Source of the DNA: Methanothrix sp.
GTDB taxonomy: Archaea; Halobacteriota; Methanosarcinia; Methanotrichales; Methanotrichaceae
Assembly: GCA_012798025.1 (NCBI GenBank)
Contig: JAAZNX010000003.1
Location: 1 to 19,721, forward strand
DNA: 19,721 bases
Direction: 5' to 3'
Both the position numbers and the translations under genes were made by a program. Every line of letters begins with the position of its first letter. Position 1 is the first letter of the stretch. Under the pieces are notes generated by a model. The model was not told where the DNA came from. It did not search any database and saw nothing but the letters and a program-made list of their open reading frames with translations. Positions 13,426-19,721 of this stretch are shown here, one piece after another.

Positions 13426-13893
13426 ATGAAGAGAAAGATACTGTCTTCTATAATTTTATTGCTGATTTTAATGTCCTTCGCGAGCGCCCTGACCTACAGT
13501 CGAGCAGGGATCCAAGGGTATGTGGACGCTTACAACAGCAAGGCAGAAATGGCCCCAGACGTCCTGAGGGGATTGATAGGCAATGAAACTGTCAACGTCG
13601 AGGTAACAGGGAACGATGGCAGCGTATTTCATGTAGGATTCGAAATGGTCAATGCCAGAATAAACAGGATAGTAGATGGTGGGCTCAAAGATCCAAGCAT
13701 AGTCGTTGTTACAACCCAGAGTGCAATTTCCAACGTTATACACTCCACCGATCCCGTCGCGGCCTTCCAAAAGGAGAGGAATGCTGGCCAGGTCAAAATC
13801 CAGGGAAATAACCTTTTGACGAAGGCCAAGCTTGAGGCCTTGCTATCGAGCACAAGCGTTCTTCAGTTCTTCGCCAAAGTCTTCTTCGGCTAG
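13426..13893 (+). CDS. Secreted SCP2-like protein
   Basis: A 155-residue exported protein. Residues 1-21 are a signal peptide (KRKILSSIILLLILMSFASA). The mature part resembles the sterol-carrier-protein-2 fold. VNVEVTGNDGSVFHVGFEMV, then ARINRIVDGGLKDPSIVVVTTQSAI, then HSTDPVAAFQKERNAGQVKIQG follows the order of strands and the closing 'DP..A....G.I...G' of SCP2 domains, which bind lipids in a hydrophobic tunnel. In archaea the ligand is unknown and sterols are not expected; isoprenoid or other hydrophobic molecules are possible. The tail (VLQFFAKVFFG) is hydrophobic. Fold assignment is by pattern only. The gene is alone, probably leaderless, and its stop TAG shares the palindrome CTAG with the stop of thiC on the other strand. 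Confidence 0.6.
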   Translation: MKRKILSSIILLLILMSFASALTYSRAGIQGYVDAYNSKAEMAPDVLRGLIGNETVNVEVTGNDGSVFHVGFEMVNARINRIVDGGLKDPSIVVVTTQSAISNVIHSTDPVAAFQKERNAGQVKIQGNNLLTKAKLEALLSSTSVLQFFAKVFFG

Positions 13894-15173
13894 CGGGCCA
13901 TATCTATATTTTCTTTTATTATCTTCAGAGCGCAGAAGTCTCCACACATCGTGCAGACCCTTCCGTCCGAAGGCGCCCTTTCTGCGCGGACATGCCGGGC
14001 TGTCTCCGGGTCAAGAGCCAGCTGGAACTGCCGCTCCCAGAGCATATCCCTCCTGGCCCTTGCCATGGCCAGATCTCGGTCTCGATCATGGTTTTTGATT
14101 GTGTCCCCAATGTGCGCGGCGATGCGCGCGGTGATGACGCCCTTTCTAACATCCTCCGCATTGGGAAGCGCCAGATGCTCCGCCGGCGTAACATAACAGA
14201 TGAAGTCTGCCCCGTAGGCACTGGAGAGGCTTGCACCCACCGCTGCCACAAGGTGATCGTGGCCGGGAGCGATATCAGTCACCAGGGGACCAAGCATGTA
14301 GAAGGGTCGCTCGCAGGTCATGCGCTTCATGACCTTGACGTTGGCCTCGATCTCGTCTATCGGGATGTGACCCGGTCCCTCGACTATGGTCTGAACGCCA
14401 GCTGCCTGGGCTCTATCGGCCAGCTCGGCGTTTATTATAAGCTCCTGGATCTGTGCTCTATCGGTGGAGTCGTGAATCGCTCCGGCCCGCAGGCCATTGC
14501 CAAGACTTAGGGTGACCTCATGCTCTTTTAAGATCTCCAGGAGGTAGTCGAAATCCTTGTAGAGGGGGTTCTCCTTTTCGTTATGAAGCATCCAGCCGAT
14601 CATAAAGGCACCGCCCCGGCTGCAGATGCCCCCGAAGCGCCCGCCTTGGCCTTTCAGCCGCTCAACACAGATGCTGTTTATGCCGGTATGAATGGCCATG
14701 AAGTTCGTACCTAGCCTTGCCTGCTCCTCAGTGACCCGAAAGAGGTCGTCTTCAGGCATATTTACACCAGCGCCGTATTTCCTTATTGCCTCGATGAAGG
14801 CCTGGTAGAGAGGAACGCTGCCGACGCTTAAAGTGGTAGCCTCAATCACGCGCTTCCTGATCTCCCGGAAGTCTCCGCCCGTGGAGAGTTCCATCAGGGT
14901 GTCAGCTCCACTTGCCTCAGCGACGCGCGCCTTACTCACCTCCATCTCCACATCTACGATATCACTGCTGGTGCCAATGGAAGCGTTCACCTTGGTGCGA
15001 AGTCCCTTGCCGATGCCCACCGGCCTGGTATACCTGTAGGGGCTCACGGGGATCACGATCTTGCCGCTGGCGATACCTCGAAGGATGAACTCAGGTGTCC
15101 TGCCTTCCGATTCAGCCACAAGCTTCATCTCTTCGGTCAATCTCCCTGCTAAAGCATCATCCAGGATTCCCAA
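13890..15173 (-). CDS. thiC: Phosphomethylpyrimidine synthase (HMP-P synthase)
   Basis: A 427-residue radical-SAM enzyme that rearranges AIR, a purine intermediate, into the thiamine pyrimidine HMP-P. Visible marks include GKIVIPVSPYRYTRPVGIGK near the start, KVNASIGTS, GADTLMELSTGGD (about 90-102), the SRGG of GGICSRGGAFMIGWM, LSLGNGLRAGAIHDSTD, VEGPGHIPID (about 265-274), FYMLGPLVTDIAPGHDHL and GADFICYVTPAEHL. The C-terminal cluster ligands are Cys407, Cys410 and Cys414 (CTMCGDFC), i.e. CX2CX3C rather than the CX2CX4C of the long bacterial enzymes. The protein is of the short class lacking the N-terminal extra domain. The start is TTG, chosen because GGTGA stands 5 nt before it. It is divergent from the flavoprotein gene, with an inverted repeat at the predicted transcript start. 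Confidence 0.95.
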   Translation of the reverse strand: MGILDDALAGRLTEEMKLVAESEGRTPEFILRGIASGKIVIPVSPYRYTRPVGIGKGLRTKVNASIGTSSDIVDVEMEVSKARVAEASGADTLMELSTGGDFREIRKRVIEATTLSVGSVPLYQAFIEAIRKYGAGVNMPEDDLFRVTEEQARLGTNFMAIHTGINSICVERLKGQGGRFGGICSRGGAFMIGWMLHNEKENPLYKDFDYLLEILKEHEVTLSLGNGLRAGAIHDSTDRAQIQELIINAELADRAQAAGVQTIVEGPGHIPIDEIEANVKVMKRMTCERPFYMLGPLVTDIAPGHDHLVAAVGASLSSAYGADFICYVTPAEHLALPNAEDVRKGVITARIAAHIGDTIKNHDRDRDLAMARARRDMLWERQFQLALDPETARHVRAERAPSDGRVCTMCGDFCALKIIKENIDMAR

Positions 15174-15178
15174 TCAAA

Positions 15179-15183
15179 TCACC
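15179..15183 (-). promoter_or_regulatory. Ribosome binding site fixing the TTG start of thiC
   Basis: Read on the minus strand, GGTGA is followed by five bases and then TTG (15173-15171). It is an exact match to the 16S rRNA complement and decides the non-ATG start. Confidence 0.75.
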
Positions 15184-15208
15184 GGCAATCTTTGAAGATG
15201 GGCAATTA

Positions 15209-15240
15209 TTTAAGTTTGCTTAAAAAACAAAATTTAAATA
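15209..15240 (-). promoter_or_regulatory. thiC promoter with inverted repeat at the predicted transcript start
   Basis: The TATA box on the minus strand is TATTTAAATT (15231-15240), predicting a start near 15210. Right there is TTTAAG-TTTG-CTTAAA (15209-15224), a perfect 6-bp inverted repeat with a 4-nt spacer. Its place fits a repressor operator; archaeal thiamine genes are known to be controlled by ThiR-type regulators in some lineages. A/T-rich repeats arise by chance easily, so this is tentative. I see no TPP-riboswitch-like leader, and the leader (about 37 nt) is too short for one. Confidence 0.4.
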
Positions 15241-15376
15241 TAGACAAGTTAATTTGTTTTCGACTTCTCGAAAGTTATTAAAGTCTTCTTTGCATAATAT
15301 GTTCTCTGATAACATCTATGCACAAGGTCCTGACTAATTGCCTGCAGATGGGCAGATCTTTTGAGGTTTAAACACC

Positions 15377-16528
15377 ATGTACGACCTGATAATTGCAGGA
15401 GCGGGCCCTGCTGGATCGGCTGCCGCCAGGGCGGCTGCAATGATGGGCCTGAATGCTCTGATTTTGGAGAAAGATGTCTTTCCCAGGTACAAGCCCTGCG
15501 GTGGTGCTCTATCCGATCGAGCTGTCTCGTTGCTCGGCTTTCCCCTTCCGAAATCGCTTTGCGAGAGGACCATCACAGGGGCTCGGGTCCATTTTCGCGA
15601 CAAGGTCCTGGAGAGGCACAAAGGCTACAGTCTCACAACTCTGGTGACACGAAGCAGCTTTGACCAGTTTCTTTTGCAAAAAGCCGAGGACTCTGGTGCA
15701 ATCCATGTAACCGCAAAGGTCCTGGATTATAGAGAATCAGATGACAGCATCTCTGTGTTGACAAATAAAGGGATCCATCGAGCCAGATTCCTCGTGATCT
15801 CCTCCGGGTGCCAGGACCATCTTAAAAACAAGATCCTTGGCCAGGTAGCAAAGGACTCGATGGGGGTTTGCATGGTCACCGAGATCGAGGAGGACGACAG
15901 GATCATCGAGGAGAGGCTGAACAGTTCCCTGGATATTCACTTTGGTGTAGCAGACATGGGTTACGGATGGATCTTCCCTCACAGAGGATACTACTCAGTG
16001 GGCATAGGCGGTTTAGCATCTCGGCACATGCGCGCACGAAGGATCATGATGGAATTTTTAAAGGCCAATGGTTTTCCGTTAAATCAGAGGCTCCATGGCC
16101 ACCTCATACCGCAAGGAGGGAGCCGCGAGATGGTCGCGAGACGCAGAGTGCTGTTGACGGGAGATTCAGCAGGGTTCGTGGATGCCTTCAGCGGTGAAGG
16201 CATCTACTACGCACTGCGCTCTGGGCAGATAGCAGCTCAGGCGATTGGGGAAGCGCACGCATCCAAAGTCGCCGAAACGTATCAGTCTAGATGCAAAAAG
16301 GAGATTGGAGAAGAGCTGGGATATGCCTTGCAGTTTTCCAAGATGATGCACAGCCATCCGAATATATTCTTGCGGATACTGGCCAGCCAGGATGATGTTT
16401 TGGACAGGTATCTGGAGATCGCAACGGCCAAGGGGTCTTACAAAGGCTTTCTGCGGTGGCTGGTCCCAAGATTGCCTATCAGCATCCTGCGCTCCTTCAA
16501 GGACATTTTTCAGAACAAGAGCCTTTGA
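15377..16528 (+). CDS. Geranylgeranyl reductase family FAD-dependent oxidoreductase
   Basis: A 383-residue flavoprotein of the family that saturates isoprenoid chains of archaeal lipids and related compounds. Residues 4-30 form the FAD-binding Rossmann motif (LIIAGAGPAGSAAARAAAMM, ending ILEK). The family box RYKPCGGALSDRAV spans 36-49, with its conserved Cys40. GYGWIFPHRGYYSVGIGG lies mid-protein. The second FAD motif, RRRVLLTGDSAGFVDAFSGE-GIYYALRSG, lies around residues 255-285. The C-terminal part is helical and basic (LRWLVPRLPISILRSF), suited to contact the membrane face. Length is typical. Which double bonds it reduces, or whether the substrate is a quinone-like compound such as methanophenazine, cannot be told. 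The ATG follows GAGGT. It is divergent from thiC, and its stop is 8 nt from that of glnK. Confidence 0.85.
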   Translation: MYDLIIAGAGPAGSAAARAAAMMGLNALILEKDVFPRYKPCGGALSDRAVSLLGFPLPKSLCERTITGARVHFRDKVLERHKGYSLTTLVTRSSFDQFLLQKAEDSGAIHVTAKVLDYRESDDSISVLTNKGIHRARFLVISSGCQDHLKNKILGQVAKDSMGVCMVTEIEEDDRIIEERLNSSLDIHFGVADMGYGWIFPHRGYYSVGIGGLASRHMRARRIMMEFLKANGFPLNQRLHGHLIPQGGSREMVARRRVLLTGDSAGFVDAFSGEGIYYALRSGQIAAQAIGEAHASKVAETYQSRCKKEIGEELGYALQFSKMMHSHPNIFLRILASQDDVLDRYLEIATAKGSYKGFLRWLVPRLPISILRSFKDIFQNKSL

Positions 16529-16536
16529 TAAAAATT

Positions 16537-18092
<1,556 letters not shown>

Positions 18093-18096
18093 CTAC

Positions 18097-18102
18097 ATCA
18101 CC
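18097..18102 (-). promoter_or_regulatory. Ribosome binding site fixing the TTG start of amt
   Basis: GGTGAT on the minus strand followed by GTAG and TTG (18092-18090). The match to the 16S rRNA complement is exact and there is no ATG alternative at the family N-terminus. Confidence 0.7.
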
Positions 18103-18242
18103 CTCAAATAATTATGGATGCGAAACTCATCTAGTTATCGTGCTGATATTCGGACATGCACTTTAGATTCTGGTCAGCAGTTCGCTGGATCGATTCTCGT
18201 ACAGAGGATTAAAAAAAGTATTTGATACAAATTCGGAAAAAC

Positions 18243-18257
18243 TATGAATGATTCATA
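18243..18257. promoter_or_regulatory. Perfect 15-nt palindrome between the SIMPL gene and amt
   Basis: TATGAAT-G-ATTCATA has two 7-nt arms around one central base. Read on the minus strand it is followed by GTTTTT, so it could help end the SIMPL-gene transcript (whose stop is 40 nt before it). It is also about 150 nt upstream of amt and could be an operator. The sequence does not decide between these. Confidence 0.3.
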
Positions 18258-18296
18258 TTGGACTAAAGAAAAGAGTAGAGGGCGACTCAATCAACC

Positions 18297-19061
18297 TTAT
18301 GCGGATACTGCCTTGTAAGTTACGCTAACGAAGGCCGTAACCTTCGCCATCCCCTCTGGAATGTAGTCGTCTCTAAACAATCGGTTAATTCTTGAGATGC
18401 CCCAGAACCTGTCGTTCATTCTCCAAGGCATACCCCATTCATAAGTCGGGCCAATCTCGATATCTGGGTATGAAGGCTCTTCGATCTCCATTGCCTTTCC
18501 AAGGCTGAAGCCAAGGCTTGATGCATAATTCTCTGCTTTGGCTTTGGCATCGTCTAATGCTCTCTTCCTTGCTTGATCGATGGCGTTGCTGGGATCATTT
18601 AAGGCATATCCCAAGACAGATGCTTTTGCGCCAGCGGCATTTGCAACGTCGATGAGCTTTTGGGTCTGGTTTGCATCGGTTATCTTCGTTTTAATGATGA
18701 TCTGCTCAGCCGCAGCTTTTGTGACTACTTCTTTGCAGGTGGTGTTGTTGTTCACGGTATTGCATACCAGTTTATGATAGGTCATGTGGCGTTTAAATCG
18801 ATCCGGCATAATCTCTTCTTTTTTCACACCAGCATTAATCAGAGATTCTTCGGTTGAATTCAGCAACTTCGAGGCCATTGCTTCTGCTACTGTAACATTA
18901 TCGCTGTAGTTTTCAGCGCTGATCGCAATGATAGCAGTGTCCGCAGGGACTTGCACTGTGCCTATGCCTATTACTCGAAGCGAGCTATCTTGCGCAGAGG
19001 CAGTGACCATACATAACGCGAGGGTCGCAAGCCCTATCAAGCAACAAAGCTTTGAACTCAT
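18297..19061 (-). CDS. Exported SIMPL-domain (DUF541) protein
   Basis: A 254-residue secreted or periplasm-facing protein. The signal peptide covers 1-24 (KLCCLIGLATLALCMVTASA). The SIMPL domain follows: the opening strand SLRVIGIGTVQVPADTAII, the helix MASKLLNSTEESLINAGVKKEEI, the strands with a Cys pair (LVCNTVNNNTTCKEV), then IIIKTKITDANQTQKLIDVANAAG and ARKRALDDAKAKAENYASSLG, and a closing TAFVSVTYKAV. The family is linked to oxidative-stress and cell-envelope defence in bacteria; the archaeal role is unknown. About residues 190-230 form an aromatic, Met-rich insertion (YEWGMPWRMNDRFWGI). The frame is open further upstream, but ATG 19061 begins at the signal peptide and has GGAGATGA (19066-19073) ahead of it. 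ATATATAA-type sequence near 19156-19168 is its likely TATA box. Confidence 0.85.
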   Translation of the reverse strand: MSSKLCCLIGLATLALCMVTASAQDSSLRVIGIGTVQVPADTAIIAISAENYSDNVTVAEAMASKLLNSTEESLINAGVKKEEIMPDRFKRHMTYHKLVCNTVNNNTTCKEVVTKAAAEQIIIKTKITDANQTQKLIDVANAAGAKASVLGYALNDPSNAIDQARKRALDDAKAKAENYASSLGFSLGKAMEIEEPSYPDIEIGPTYEWGMPWRMNDRFWGISRINRLFRDDYIPEGMAKVTAFVSVTYKAVSA

Positions 19062-19155
19062 TTTATCATCTCCGAAGGTTTGGTTTGGGTCCACAAGGAG
19101 GCTAGAGCCCAAGTGAGATATGCTTCCCAATCCCACGGATTTCGTGTTATTACTC

Positions 19156-19168
19156 AAAAATATATAAC
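19156..19168 (-). promoter_or_regulatory. TATA box of the SIMPL-domain gene
   Basis: On the minus strand this reads GTTATATATTTTT. It predicts a start near 19136 and a leader of about 75 nt. The rest of the 247-nt gap to the next gene holds only that gene's promoter. Confidence 0.45.
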
Positions 19169-19308
19169 ATTTACGCTGTTAGTCGATAAACGGTGCTTAA
19201 TTTCGATACACTCATTCGTTGATCGCGAAATGCCGATGGAAATCGGCTTCAAGGAAAGCTTTATTCAGATAGTTTTAAATCCTTCCGATGTCTGGAATGG
19301 TGATCATG

Positions 19309-19704
19309 ATGAGATACATAATTCCTACAGTTATGCTATTCATGCTTGCAGGTACTGCTCCTGGAACGATATGGCTCTATACCGATCCCACATTTTTCAA
19401 TACCGGCACGCAGCCGCAGGTCGGATCTTATACACCAGGAAACATATCAGCTTTTGAGATCGTGAACGCCCCTTATTTTGCCCTTCTGGGCCAGGGATTT
19501 TACACCGACGCAATTCCAGTAAAGTTCGGCAATAGCAGCAACGCCATCCAGGTCGGCAGCAAAGGTACCATGTCTCAGTCTCCGGTTCAGGTGACCTTCG
19601 GTGGCCATCTGGAGGACAACCTGAAGTACGCCCAGACCAAGTCATCGCTGAGGGTGGGCCAGCAGGGTTCCTGGAGCACGTTGAGCACCCCTGGAGTGCT
19701 GTAG
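19309..19704 (+). CDS. Small secreted protein of unknown function
   Basis: A 131-residue exported protein. Residues 1-18 are a signal peptide (RYIIPTVMLFMLAGTAPG region). The mature part is rich in Gly, Ser, Thr, Gln and aromatic residues and reads as beta strands (FEIVNAPYFALLGQGFY, IPVKFGNSSNAIQVGSKGTM, SPVQVTFGGHL). It has no cysteine and no membrane anchor. I recognise no family; it may be lineage-specific. Three ATGs are possible. GGTGA at 19299-19303 is 5 nt before 19309 and only 2 nt before 19306, so 19309 is favoured over 19288. TTTAAAT (19274-19280) is a possible TATA box. It ends 17 nt before the window edge and appears complete. Confidence 0.65.
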   Translation: MRYIIPTVMLFMLAGTAPGTIWLYTDPTFFNTGTQPQVGSYTPGNISAFEIVNAPYFALLGQGFYTDAIPVKFGNSSNAIQVGSKGTMSQSPVQVTFGGHLEDNLKYAQTKSSLRVGQQGSWSTLSTPGVL

Positions 19705-19721
19705 CTGAGACGAATTGGAAA

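Noticed and set aside
15174..15376. Searched for a TPP riboswitch ahead of thiC
   Set aside because: No CUGAGA-like or other THI-box core is visible, and the predicted leader is only about 37 nt.
18093..18296. Searched for NrpR-type operators (GGAA-N6-TTCC, GGTA-N6-TACC) ahead of amt-glnK
   Set aside because: No match on either strand. Only the TATGAATGATTCATA palindrome stands out.

Overview
The window reads as a piece of a methanogenic euryarchaeon's chromosome. The best guess is Methanotrichales (Methanothrix/Methanosaeta), of mid G+C. The evidence is archaeal TFE, a DUF2551 protein, an FwdC-like GXGXG protein, a DUF373 membrane protein, UPF0235 and UPF0292 proteins, a CetZ/FtsZ-like GTPase, TATA-type promoters about 27-30 nt ahead of several start codons, and GGTGA/GGAGGTGA-type ribosome binding sites. 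The genus is inferred from protein resemblance only. I see no insertion sequence, integrase, CRISPR array, tRNA or rRNA. This looks like core genome with one decayed gene.

Layout. (1) 1-2100 holds information-processing genes: a small winged-helix regulator, the general transcription factor TFE behind an unusually structured leader, and facing it a two-gene operon of small putative DNA-binding proteins (DUF2551 and a winged-helix protein). (2) 2289-3535 holds a seven-unit TPR protein, a nearly empty stretch, and the N-terminal remnant of a GH5-type glycosidase. (3) 3570-7198: an UPF0235-UPF0292 (Toprim) operon runs leftward. Divergent from it is a purine gene (AICAR transformylase with an eroded IMP cyclohydrolase domain), directly followed by a secreted NosD-like beta-helix protein. 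(4) 7200-8889: the NAD genes nadX and nadC are divergent, only 40 bp apart. (5) 8943-11298: an exported, C-terminally anchored CARDB-like protein and a divergent tubulin/FtsZ-superfamily GTPase lie in the same direction. (6) 11309-13893: DUF373 and FwdC-like genes run leftward, and a secreted SCP2-like protein runs rightward. (7) 13890-16528: thiC, and divergent from it a geranylgeranyl-reductase-family flavoprotein. (8) 16537-18092: the amt-glnK ammonium uptake operon. (9) 18297-19704: an exported SIMPL-domain protein and a small secreted protein of unknown function.

How they fit together. Biosynthesis (purine, NAD, thiamine pyrimidine, probably isoprenoid lipid saturation), nitrogen uptake and basal transcription are mixed with five exported proteins. 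This is normal for a methanogen chromosome. The parts most worth a second look are the tubulin-like GTPase beside an anchored surface protein, the tfe leader with a small overlapping ORF, the half-lost PurH, the stand-alone FwdC-like protein behind DUF373, and several promoters that predict leaderless mRNAs.
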